This document shows positions 54,467 through 64,000 of a stretch of DNA of 64,000 nucleotides, one piece after another (the stretch's first letter is position 1; each line of letters opens with the position of its first letter). The DNA lies in contig NC_084927.1 of NCBI RefSeq assembly GCF_958298935.1, forward strand, positions 14,784,001-14,848,000, read 5' to 3'. Both the position numbers and the translations under genes were made by a program. This stretch comes from Phragmites australis (lineage: Eukaryota; Streptophyta; Magnoliopsida; Poales; Poaceae). The notes under the pieces are model-generated. The model worked only from the letters and a program-made list of their open reading frames with translations. It was not told the DNA's origin and did no database searches.

Positions 54467-57400
54467 ATGAATCCACACGAGGTGAAAACCGAGGCGGCGG
54501 AGGAGCGCTCCCCTCGCCGGCCGCCGGCGTCGGTGGCCAGGGGAGCGAGAGCGGCGGCGGCGGCAGCGGTGATTGACCTCAGTAGCAGCGACTCCGACTC
54601 CGGCGGCGAGGGCGGCAGGGGGAGCGGGAAGAGGTCGCGGGGCGCGGGAGGGGACGGCTCGGCGGGGAAGCGGGCTAGGGTTTTGGCCGCGGCGGCAGGC
54701 GTGGATGTGCCCCCGGGATTCCTCGAACCGATCCCGCCGCCGCCCCCGGCGAGGTGCGCGACGAAGCAGTTTTGGAAGGCCGGGGACTACGGCGGGAAGC
54801 CGCTCGGGGATGGAATGCCGCAGCCGTCAGGTATTCTTTGGCTAACACTCTTCTACGGTCATTATTATTTTTTGGGTGAAACTTGTTTTCCTTTGAAGAT
54901 CACTGATTAGGGAATTTGAGCTTTTCTTTTTATTTCGTTTTATTTTAGTTGTGTAGTATTGCATGAATGAATGAAAAATTTGACAGCGGTTTAGTTCTTT
55001 AGTCGGGAAAATCAAGCAATCCAATGCCATCGAATTTTGGCGCCCATTACTGCATTCTTATTTGGCTTCTGAAGAGCAATGAGGGGAAAAAAGGTCTTTG
55101 TTTGTAGGAGCTTTGCAATAGATTTATTATTATTTTTTACAGTGCAGAATGAATAATAGCCTCTCTAATCATGTGTGGGAAATTCCAGCTTGAATCATAA
55201 GTCTCAACATGCAAAGTGTAGAATGATGTTTGTTGCAGCGTTTGTTTTTCTGATATTAGATTTCCATGCTGAAATGCACAATGAATCCCTAGTGTTAGAA
55301 TGCAGAAAAAAACCTTCCAATTTTAACAGCAGAATACCAAATTTATGTGAAAAATAAAAAAGCGAAACGTGCTGTTGCATGATGGAATGCCTGAAGCAAC
55401 AGAGGCAAGGGAAAAGACTACTAGTCACTTATGTTTATAATAATTTTGTTCTGGTACTTACCTTGAAAAAAAATACTGGTATGGTTAGTATGTATAATAA
55501 AACACAATGCCCCTAATTAGATGGATTGAAAGGATTCTTTCATTGTCTTGTGTTAATTTTACTTAATTATGAGTGGCAATTTTCCAACCACTAAGGAAAG
55601 ACAGCAGCTAACAACTTGGGTATGTTAGGAAACGGGAAAGGAAGCCCTTAGGAACTTGTTACCTTTTTCCTCTTTATTGCTAAAAATGTCAACATAGATG
55701 TTCTTTATCGTTAGTGTGTGCGTGTGGGTGTGCGCTGCTTGTGTGTTTGTGTTTGTATGTGTGATGATTCTAGTTGTCTGTGAGTGAGTTATCTGTGTTC
55801 TCACCTACTTCTAATTTCAGTATCTGGAATGGATCATGTTCGCGTGCATCCTAAATTTCTGCACTCAAATGCGACAAGCCACAAGTGGGCTCTAGGGGGT
55901 ACGGTCTTGCTCTTCATCTCACCTTATTCCCACCTTATTCTTTCACATGAATTCTGAATCAGAATTCAGACACACCAATCAGCAGTGTGTTATTATTGGC
56001 TTCTGTTATGGACTAATCTTTGATCATACTATTTGGCTAACATGTGCTATGATCAATATTGTAGCCTTGGCTGAGCTGCTGGACAACTCTCTCGATGAAG
56101 TAAGCTTAACAAGAAATATTAATTGTTCTTTTTTGCACCATCAAATCCTTGCATGCTTATTGAGTATCTGTTTCGTTTTAAGGTTGTAAATGGAGCTTCC
56201 TATGTGAACATAGACATGTTAGAGATTGAGAACGATAAAGACAAATCCAGAATGCTTCTTGTTGAAGGTGCAAAGCTTTCTCTTACCTTGCATTGTTAAC
56301 AGATATTTTTCTGAACATGATTATTTTGACTGACTTGATTTATCTGACTAGAAAGATAAGAAATTTCTCCACCTATAACAAATTATCAAAATAAACATGC
56401 CCCTTTCTAAGTTTCTATTCATGTTAGAGCTGAATATCAATTATGATAAAAAAGAAATGAATATCAACTTATATGCTGAGATAAACACCGATTTAAATGT
56501 TGAGAAAAGCGCATCAGAATGCCCTGAACTTTTATGGTTGTCAGATTTTAGTTCATCTTAGCTGGGTGCCCCTGCATTGCAATGGATTTCAAATACAAGA
56601 TTATCACAAGGCTTAAACTCGACTGATCTATTCATCATACACAAATAATTATTTTGAATCCTGAAATTACATTTAGATCTCTCAAGTGATCATGAAGCTA
56701 CATAGATTCATACCATAAGCAACATTAATATGATTGTGTGTTGATGACTCCGTCCTGGGCAAAGGATCCTCCATGGCACATGCGTATGCATGCTTAAATT
56801 AATCTTCAAAATCCTCCAAGGTGAAGGTTGTAGATCCTACCGCCTCCACCACCAACTTTTTTCAGTAATAATAAAGATACAGAAACTATTATCTGACTTT
56901 GGCAGATCTCTCGACTTCCTCTTGTATTGATTTGACATGTTGTATGGTGTGAGCTAAACAAGATTTTATATGATGTCATTCTCACATGTTAGGAAGTGTG
57001 CATGGAATGCCGTTCTATTTTTATTTCTGCTTAATTAACTGGCAAATATTAAATGCATAAAAAGTTTAGGGTTCTACAGACACACTATTATAGGCATCTT
57101 CTTGAATGAACTCTTTATGCAGCAAAATGCTAATTTTTGTCCTGTATGCAATATACAACTTGACAACATAGTAAGTTTACGATACAAGTCTCAGACGATA
57201 TTATATGAGTTGAGCCACTGATAGCAATCAGGTAATCATGTTATAACTAGTGTTTTGTCTTGTTAAATTATCGTGTAGATGATGGTGGTGGAATGGACCC
57301 CGATAAAATGCGGCAGTGCATGTCCCTGGGTTATTCAGTCAAGAGCAAAATTGCTAGTACTATTGGACAATGTAAGTTTGGAAGAATAAAATATCTTAAC

Positions 57401-58358
57401 CCATAAGTTTGGTTGAAGTATGATGCATTCAAGGTCCTTAATTTGTTGCCTTGTAGATGGCAATGGTTTTAAGACAAGTACAATGAGGCTTGGTGCTGAT
57501 GTTTTAGTCTTCTCCCGTAGTCGTGGAAGAGAAGGCAAAAGGTTGTGGTCCAATTTTATCTTGACTTACAATGTAACATAAAAAATTCTTGAAGGTGTTT
57601 GTTATCAACTTATCATGGATATTATATAGCATTTTGAAACCACAAAGTTGTCTTTTGACAAGAGGAAACAAAAGCATTTTAGTTTTGTTTGGTTTATGTG
57701 ACCTTGAGAGCATAGAAAAATATCTGTTTAATTTAGATGGCCATTCAAGATTGATATTAATGAATTATATCTTTTTATTATGGACTTGTTTTTGTTTTTA
57801 CTTTGATACATTTTGAGTTACTTTCCTTGTCAAGAAACTGAGACCTTTTTACTTTTGGTTGGCATGAAGGGCTACACAAAGTATTGGCATGCTATCTTAT
57901 ACGTTTCTTAGGAGCACTGGTAAAGAGGATATCATTGTTCCAATGGTAGGATCTGTTCCTTCATGATTTTCTTAAATCTTAAATTCTTTTCATATAATAT
58001 GTTCTTAGCAATCAGTGTATTATTTGTCATTTGTACATAATGGCTATTTTTTGACAGATTTGAGTTGTTATTTGATTGTTATTTTCTGCATAGAATAATT
58101 TGCTGGAATTTCATTATGTCATGTGTCTATAGTTTATTCAAGCAGATCTTTTTTTGATGCACATAATCAGGTTTGTGATCTTTGAATAGATCAGTACATT
58201 CTGAACATGTTAATATTATGCACATTCTGCAGATTGATTTTGAATACAAACAAGGTTGGGTAAGAATGATCCGAACTACATTGGATGATTGGAACACGAA
58301 CTTACGGACTATCAATACATGGTCTCCATATTTAACTGAAGCAGAATTACTTGAACAG
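54467..58358 (+). CDS. MORC6: MORC-type GHKL ATPase (MORC6/DMS11-like), 5' part, eight exons
   Basis: Exons: 54467-54830, 55821-55898, 56065-56099, 56183-56267, 57279-57371, 57457-57541, 57869-57945, 58233-58358, all with GT...AG introns and matching phases. The N-terminus is Ser/Asp-, Arg- and Ala-rich with a basic KRSRG...KRARV patch (possible nuclear signal). Then come DHVRVHPKFLHSNATSHKWA, motif I ELLDNSLDE, motif II DDGGGMDPDKM, motif III IGQYGNGFKTSTMRLGADV and LSYTFLRSTGKEDIIVPM: the full GHKL ATP-binding site of MORC proteins. Plant MORCs compact chromatin and silence transposons with RNA-directed DNA methylation. No stop or frameshift is seen; the C-terminus lies beyond the retrotransposon and the window. 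Clade MORC6 is judged from motif wording. Confidence 0.93.
54831..55820 (+). other. MORC intron 1 (990 bp)
   Basis: Begins GTATTC and ends TTTCAG. AT-rich; no insertion recognised. If retained, the exon 1 frame continues 26 codons and stops at 54908-54910. Confidence 0.85.
56268..57278 (+). other. MORC intron 4 (1011 bp)
   Basis: Begins GTGCAAAG and ends GTGTAG, splitting motif II between Glu and Asp codons. AT-rich; no clear mobile element. Confidence 0.85.
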
Positions 58359-58944
58359 GTATAGTTTACGCTGTATTATATATACTGTTTAGTGTGGTTG
58401 TATGTATGGTTGTACTGTGCAGTTTCTCAAGGCTTCACCTTGTCACAGTGCTTGCTTTTGAATAAGAATATGTCTAACTTCGTAAGATAAACTACTACCA
58501 TTGCTTGTTGGCGCAATGACAGGTGTAATTGTCATAATTGCTGTTTCAAAATCAACATATCATCAAATAATAGGCAAACTAATATAGAAAACTATTAATG
58601 CACTTGCTGCAAGCCAAAAGCAATGGACACATGCTGGATATATGCTGTGGAATTGTATGTAGAGAAAATTATAAATACCCCTTCCGCTGGAAGTCACTTC
58701 AAGTTGCAGATACCCTTATAAGCACATTTGTTGCATTTAAATCCACAAGGGTGCTTAGGCGATGCCATGTCAGCAGATTAGTAGCGACATGGCCTTGGTG
58801 CTCCATGTTGGTTGCCAATGTGGAATGTAGGGGAGGGGGCTAAGGGTTTAACTATGCACTAGGGCCCACCAGACTTCTCACTCTGTGTTCATGGGGGGGG
58901 GGGGGGGATTGAAATGATGTCTCCGATTCGGTGGGCTCTAGTAG
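58359..58944 (+). other. Start of MORC intron 8
   Basis: Begins GTATAG after LLEQ. Holds only short frames and a run of about 15 G near 58892-58907. The Reina-like element is inserted directly after it. Confidence 0.7.
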
Positions 58945-59242
58945 TGTTGGGCGCCACTACCAACGTAGGAGGCGCACGGAGAAGACCCAGGCGACAGTAA
59001 AAAGTGGCTAAAGATAAGTTCTGGAGTTTAGTTCCAATTAGTTTGGTTGTTAGGAGAATCAGTAAGATAAGTAGGCAGCTTGTTGAGTTGGTTAAGAGAA
59101 TTTGTTAGGGTTGGCTCTATTTAATGGGCATTGGCATGATCAGACGTTTTACAGGCAATAGAAGATCAATTAGGCTCAGAGCCTCTACGGAGGGCGGGTT
59201 CTTATCTTCCTTTGCTAATTCTCTCCAATCCTAGCCATATCA
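58945..59242 (+). repeat. Reina 5' LTR
   Basis: TGTTGGGCGCCACTACC ... AGCCATATCA. Compared with the 3' LTR it lacks about 20 bp ('ttaattagttgagattgag'-like) near 59085 and differs at about a dozen positions. Confidence 0.92.
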
Positions 59243-59244
59243 TC

Positions 59245-59256
59245 TTGGTATCAGAG
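59245..59256 (+). promoter_or_regulatory. Primer binding site (initiator tRNA-Met)
   Basis: TTGGTATCAGAG two bases after the LTR; perfect match to the canonical initiator tRNA-Met PBS. Confidence 0.92.
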
Positions 59257-59331
59257 ACCTCATCGGTCCTTGCGCCTATCCACCACCCTGTCTTGCGCTG
59301 CCACCTTCTTCTTCCTAGTCATCATCCATCA

Positions 59332-60836
59332 ATGGGGGATACATGCGCCGATATGAAGTTCTTGTCCTCCAAGCTGGACAAGCTCCTCTCGGTGGTCGAG
59401 GCCAACACCGCCAAGATCCAACATGTTAAGACCCAATACGTGTCCCTGAATGTGGCCGTGAATCACCTGCAGTGCAACCATCTCGGCAATGGCAACGAGT
59501 CAGGATTGTTCGGGCGAAGGAGAACGATGACAGGCAAGAATGCATGCCATCCACGGCGTCTGGAGTTCGTGTCCAACGTTCTACGCCTATCATCCGCAAG
59601 CTTCGATTTTCGGAGTATGACAGCTCGGAGGATCCTATTACCTAGCTTCATCGTTGCGAACAGTTCTTCCGGGCGCAACAAACGCGGGAGGAGGAATGGA
59701 TATGGTTGGCCTCCTATTACATGACCGGCGTTGCGCAACAGTTGTACTACCGCTTGGAGCGCATCCGTGGCGTACCCACTTGGCCTCAGTTTGTCGAATT
59801 CAACATGCGGTTCGGTCATCCCGCTCGAAGCAACCCGTTTGGCGAGCTCACCCATCTATGTCGTGCTGGTTCGATGGCGGATTACCAGGAGAAGTTCCCG
59901 CAACTCCCGGCCCGCTGCGACGTCACTGAGCAACAACAAATAGACATCTTCACCGCTGGATTGCGCAATCCACTGCGCACAGACATAGAGCTTCACCGAC
60001 CACCTACTTTGGAGGATGCGATGGCCTTAGCGCGTGCCTTCGAACGGCGGCTCGAGCTCGAGGATGATACCCTGCGCTCCTCAACCTACTCCACCCATTC
60101 GCCATGCACCAAACCGATTGCACCGAGGGTCTCGACACCACCAGCCCTGCCCAGCATGACGACCTCACCAACAACACGGACAATTCCAGCATCGGGCACG
60201 CGCTTCTCCCGCCTTTCCCCGGTAGAGATGATCGAGCGCTGCGAAAAGGGCCTTTGCTTCAATTGTTTGGAGAAGTTCTCTTGGGACCACCTCAAACATT
60301 GCTCCATGAAAGGAATCTACCTTCTCGAGCTTGATGAAGGCTCTGTGGTGGAGGATGACTACCGCAACGACATGGTTGAGATCTCCCTCAACGCGCTCAC
60401 CGGCATTCAGACAAGCACTACGATGCAGCTCGTCGCTCACGTTGCTGGTGTACCGCTTCGTGCCCTAGTGGACTACGGTTCCACCCACTCCTTTGTCGCC
60501 AAGGACACAACACGCCGTGCCGGTCTAGTGCCCATTCCCATGCCCGGCCTCAGCGTCGGGGTGGCCAACGGTGATAGGATCGCCAGCGCCGGAATCTGCC
60601 GTGACGTAGCTGTCTCCATCGACCGTGAGGCATTCTGCGTGGATCTCTACGTGCTGCCATTGGACGAATATGACGTCCTCGGATGTCAATGGTTGCAGAC
60701 GATCGGGCCTATCCTTTGGGACTTTGAGCGACTCACCAATGTGTTCTGGCGGCACGAACACCGGGTCAAGTGGTCCGGGGTGGCCGCGGCTTCGACACCA
60801 AGTTTGCACACAACAACACCGACCAACCTCTTGTAG
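59332..60836 (+). pseudogene. Reina gag and protease pseudogene
   Basis: ATG 59332 (MGDTCADMKFLSSKLDKLL, coiled coil). The frame shifts near 59500 into KLRFSEYDSSEDPIT, a stop at 59641-59643, LHRCEQFFRAQQTREEEW. The capsid core is YRLERIRGVPTWPQFVEFNM and LTHLCRAGSMADYQEKFPQL. The zinc knuckle GLCFNCLEKFSWDHLKHC has a worn C-x2-C-x4-H-x4-C spacing. Protease: LRALVDYGSTHSFVA, where Y stands for the Ser/Thr after the catalytic Asp (D-S/T-G), so it should be inactive. The frame ends at 60836. Confidence 0.87.
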
Positions 60837-61752
60837 CTGCTTCTCGGGGAGTTCGCGGACATCTTTGAAGAACCATAGGGTCTTCCCCCAGCACGTCAGT
60901 TCGATCATCGGATCCATCGACTTCCGGACATGGCGCCCATCGCCGTGCGACCTTACCGATATCCTCGGTTGCTCAAGGATGAGATCGAGAGGTTGTGCGA
61001 TGACATGCTGCAACACGACCTCATCCAGCCGAGCACATCAGCCTTCTCATCCACAAGCATGACAACAGCTGGCGGTTCTGCGTCGACTATAGAGCCCTCA
61101 ACGCTAAGGCGGTCGAAGACAAATTCCCAATACCTGTCATCGACGAATTGCTAAATGAATTGAAGGGCACCCGATTCTTCTCCAAGCTAGACCTTCGTAG
61201 CGGCTATCACCAGGTGCTGATGCACCCAGTGGACATTGAGATGACAACATTTCGCACCCACCATGGCCACTTTGAATTCTTGGTTATGCCGTTCGGCTTG
61301 ACAAATGCGCCATCGACATTTCAGGCTTTGATGAACGACATCCTCAAGCCTTTCATTCGTCGGTTTGTCCTTGTGTTCTTTGATGACATCCTCGTGTACA
61401 ACCCCTCCTGGGCCGAGCGCCTCCAGCAGGTGCGCATGGTGTTCCAAGCGATGCGTGACAACAAGCTCTACCTCAAGCGCTCCAAATGCATCTTCGGTGA
61501 GGCCTCAATTTCGTACTTGGGCCACATTGTTTCGCATCAAGGGGTGGCCATGGACCCGACAAAGATTGAGGCAGTGCAGGCGTGGCCACAACCAACATCC
61601 GTGCGCGTACTCAGGGGCTTCCTCGGCTTAACAGGCTACTACCGCAAGTTTATCAAGAACTATGGCACCGTAGCGCGGCCCCTGGCGCAGCTTTTGAAGG
61701 AGGCTTTTGTGTGGTCACCAGAGGCCGACCATGTGTTTGAAAACCTCTAGCA
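60837..61752 (+). pseudogene. Reina reverse transcriptase pseudogene
   Basis: A stop (60834-60836) and a frameshift at about 61045 precede the core: RFCVDYRALNAKAVEDKFPI, FFSKLDLRSGYHQVLMHP, FEFLVMPFGLTNAPSTFQAL and the catalytic FFDDILVY at about 61378-61401, which is intact. Thumb: KLYLKRSKCIFGEASISYLG. The long frame ends at 61748-61750. Confidence 0.92.
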
Positions 61753-62200
61753 CGCCTTGACGGAAGGGCCCGTACTCCAGCTACCGGATTTCAACCGACG
61801 CTTCATCGTCGATTGCGACCCATCGGGCTCCGGATTCGGCGCAGCGCTTCATTAAGAGGGCGGGTCAATCGCGTTTTTCAGCCGTGCCGTCGCACCACAT
61901 CACGCCAAGCTGGCGGTGTACGAAAGAGTGCTCATTGGCTTGGTCAAGGCGGTGCGCAACTGGTAGCCATATTTGTGGCCGTGCTTGTTTCTTATTCGCA
62001 CTGATCACTTTGGCTTGAAATTCCTTCTAGATCAGCGAAGCGGCTCACGACGATTCCCCAACACACTTGGGTCAGCAAACTGTTCAGCTATGATTTTGTG
62101 GTGGAATTTCAGCCAGGCAAGCTCAACGTCGTGACGGAGGCCTTGTTGCGCCATGACGAGGACGAACTGGCGGCGCATGCTCTATCTAGCCTAGACTTCA
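61753..62200 (+). pseudogene. Reina RNase H pseudogene
   Basis: RRFIVDCDPSGSGFGAALH, a stop at 61853-61855, EGGSIAFFSRAV and KLAVYERVLIGLVKAVRNW, then a further stop and a frameshift. The first Asp (V-D-C-D) and Glu (Y-E) of the active site are present. It continues as VEFQPGKLNVVTEALLRH (usually N-x-x-A-D-A-L-S-R; Asp replaced by Glu). Confidence 0.85.
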
Positions 62201-63370
62201 CCTTGTTCGCTGAATTCCGCAAGGAAGCTGCGACGCTGCTCGAAGTGCAAACGAAGGTTGCTGCCATCCAGGCGGGGACGGCGGGCGATGGATGGTCCAT
62301 TGTCGATGGCCTTGTTCTCTACTGCAACCACATCTTCGTTCCGGCATCATCAGCGCTATGGCCGCGCATTCTAGCTGTAGCCCACGGCGCGGGACATTCC
62401 AGAAAACTCTGCATCGACTCCGGTCATCTTTTTTCTACCCACAGGCAACACGGCTAGTGCGGGAGTACATCCAAAATTGCGCCGTCTGTCAGCGCAACAA
62501 AACCGAGCATCTCCACCCAACGGGCCTCATGAAGCCACTGGACATTCCTAGCACAGTCTGGACGGACATAGCAATGGACTTCGTCGAGAGAGTTCCAAAG
62601 ATCGGCGACAAGTCGATGGTGTTAATGGTGGTCGATTGTTTCTCCAAGTACGCACATCTCATCGCACTCGGGCACCCATACACAACTGTTTCGGTGGCTC
62701 AGGCCTTCTTCGACAACGTTGTCCGGCTACACGGAGTCCCTGCTCCATCGTGAGCGACAGGGACCCAATGTTCACTAGCGCATTTTGGACACAGCTCTTC
62801 GGCCTCACAGGCGTCCAGCTGCGACTTAGCTCCGCGTTCCACCCGCGGACGGATGGCCAAGCAGAGGTGACCAACCGGATCTTTGGAGTCTACCTCTGGT
62901 GTCTTGCAGGGGATCGGCCACGCTCATGGCTTTGGTGGCTACCGTGCGCCGAATATTGCTTCAACACCTCCTACCAATCGGCTCTCAAGGCGACGCCATT
63001 CGGGGTGGTTTACGGCCGACCACCGCCGACGCTGATGTCCTATGAGCCAGGAGTCGCTCGGGTCGTGGCTGTCGATCGCCAGCTCTAGGACCGGGATACC
63101 TTCCTTGCTGACATCCGTGGTCGCCTTCTCCAAGCTCAAGACGCCATGAAGCAACACTACAACGCGCATCACTGCGCTCTGGAATTCGTTGTTAGTGAAT
63201 GGGTGTGACTTCGGCTCCAACACCATTCGGCGGCAGGCATCACTGACAAATCCGTGGGCAAACTGGCACCATGTTACTATGGACCTTTCCAAATCATTGA
63301 GCGTGTTGGCACTGTGGCATATCGTGTTCAGCTCCCACCAAAGGCTTAGATTCATGACGTCTTCCATGTG
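62201..63370 (+). pseudogene. Reina integrase pseudogene
   Basis: HHCC zinc-finger part: LHRLRSSFFYPQATRLVREY and CAVCQRNKTEHLHPTGLM (CxxC present). Core: VWTDIAMDFVERVPKIGDKS (first Asp), SIVSDRDPMFTSAFWTQLFG (second Asp) and HPRTDGQAEVTNRI (Glu). Frameshifts near 62440 and 62745, a stop at 63088 and another near 63208 break the frame. The end (APCYYGPFQIIERVGTVAYR) is the usual GPY/F module. Confidence 0.9.
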
Positions 63371-63690
63371 GTTTTTCTCAAGATGCATGTCGGCGTGCCG
63401 CCAGGTGACATTGTCCAGTTACCGCCGATACGCCATGGCAAGGTCCTGTCGACTCCCTCCAAGGTGACCCGTGCCCGACTCAATCGTGGTACTTGGGAAC
63501 TCTCGGTGCAGTGGCTTGGCTGTCATCCAGCAGATGCCACCTGGGAAACATTGACGGACTTCACCACGGTCTATTTGGAATTCCAGCTCGAGGACGAGTT
63601 GTTTCGCAACAAGGGAGGAAATGTTTTGGATGCCTTTGTTGGGTGCCACTACCAGCGCAGGAGGTGCACAGTGAAGACCTAGGCGGCAGA
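63371..63690 (+). pseudogene. Reina chromodomain-type C-terminus
   Basis: After the integrase GPY/F part: VKTRLNRGTWELSVQWLGCH-like text reads here as ARLNRGTWELSVQWLGCHPA, then DATWETLTDFTTVYLEFQLE and DELF. The W-E-L-x-V-x-W and A-T-W-E motifs match the chromodomain of Reina elements, which steers integration to marked chromatin. Overlaps the start of the 3' LTR. Confidence 0.8.
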
Positions 63691-63957
63691 AAAAAGTGGC
63701 TAAAGATAAGTTTTGGAGTTTAGTTCCAATTAGTTTGGCTGTTAGGAGAATCAATAAGATAAGTAGGCAGCTTGTTGAGTCGGTTAATTAGTTGAGATTG
63801 AGTTGGTTAAGAGAATTTGTTAGGGCCGGCTCTATTTAATGGGCATCGGCATGATCAGACGTTTTTCAGGCAATAGAAGATCAATTAGGCTCAGAGCCTC
63901 TACGGAGGATGAGTTCTTATCTTCCTTTGCTAATTCTCTCCAATCCCAGCCATATCA
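63637..63957 (+). repeat. Reina 3' LTR
   Basis: TGTTGGGTGCCACTACC ... AGCCATATCA, 321 bp. Close to the 5' LTR, so the insertion is moderately recent compared with the other elements in the window. Confidence 0.92.
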
Positions 63958-64000
63958 AGCAGTTACTCCCTCCCCTACCCCATCCCCTTCTTTCCACGTT
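63958..64000 (+). other. Presumed continuation of MORC intron 8
   Basis: 43 bp of pyrimidine-rich sequence following the target duplication. Too short to confirm. Confidence 0.5.

Larger units (their letters stand above)
58945..63957 (+). mobile_element. Reina-type chromovirus (Ty3), 5.0 kb, nearly complete
   Basis: LTRs of 298 and 321 bp, tRNA-Met PBS, gag-PR-RT-RNase H-INT order and a C-terminal chromodomain define a Reina-type chromovirus. Flanks AGTAG (58940-58944) and AGCAG (63958-63962) are a 5-bp target duplication with one transition. A purine-rich 'aacaagggaggaaatg' precedes the 3' LTR. Several stops and frameshifts in every domain show it is no longer autonomous. It has the same orientation as MORC and sits in its intron 8. 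Confidence 0.92.

Noticed and set aside
55947..56189. 80-codon frame across MORC exon 3
   Set aside because: Runs through introns on both sides; only the part 56065-56099 is exon, in a matching phase with neighbours.
1..64000. tRNA, rRNA or microRNA genes
   Set aside because: No cloverleaf with A and B boxes, rRNA segment or conserved miRNA sequence was recognised by reading; a covariance-model scan would be needed to exclude short ones.

Overview
The window is plant nuclear DNA, most probably from a grass (Poaceae). The evidence is the retroelement content (Tat-type and Reina-type Ty3 elements and a Sirevirus-type Ty1 element with CCGGA-rich LTRs), large CACTA elements with AGTGCCGGTT-like subterminal repeats, a Stowaway MITE, and one host gene with a very GC-rich first exon and small downstream exons. 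The species cannot be named from sequence alone. There are no bacterial operons, rRNA genes or CRISPR arrays.

Layout. 1-2084: end of a Ty3-type LTR, a decayed remnant and a truncated CACTA terminus. 2085-13320: a decayed Tat-like Ty3 element (Tat-1) with gag, protease, RT and RNase H pseudogenes but no integrase. It carries three tandem-repeat arrays and is interrupted by a solo LTR (6643-8256, TSD GTGGC) that holds a 73-bp hairpin-forming array. 13840-15015: an HD-ZIP class IV homeobox pseudogene on the minus strand. 15566-16294: a hAT-like element. 16300-17455: a degenerate satellite-like array. 17922-36158: a Helitron helicase split by a 17.2-kb CACTA insertion (18731-35961, TSD GTT). That CACTA contains a Sirevirus-like element (21866 to about 31742) and a solo LTR (33497-34991, TSD CCATC). 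36162-40321: further CACTA-derived DNA, including a complete 2.06-kb CACTA (37498-39556, TSD AGT) that carries fragments of a MADS-box gene, a TM9SF gene and possibly a lectin gene. 42760-51104: a small hAT-like element (8-bp TSD) split by a second Tat element (Tat-2), which has an antisense, spliced Transposase_28-type gene with its own TATA box. 51113-53739: AT-rich DNA with little to call. 53740-53990: a Stowaway-like MITE. 54467-58358 and onward: the only apparently intact host gene, a MORC-type GHKL ATPase (MORC6/DMS11-like), eight exons visible and the rest beyond the window. 58945-63957: a nearly complete Reina-type chromovirus with near-matching TSD, sitting in the next MORC intron.

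How it fits together. Almost everything except MORC is decayed transposon sequence. In-frame stops are often explained by C-to-T or G-to-A changes (TGG to TGA, CGA to TGA, CAG to TAG), as expected for methylated, silenced DNA. The nesting order can be read from target-site duplications: Helitron first, then CACTA, then Sirevirus and solo LTR inside it. If the host gene is a MORC6 orthologue, it belongs to the machinery that silences such elements, and it now carries a chromodomain retrotransposon in an intron.
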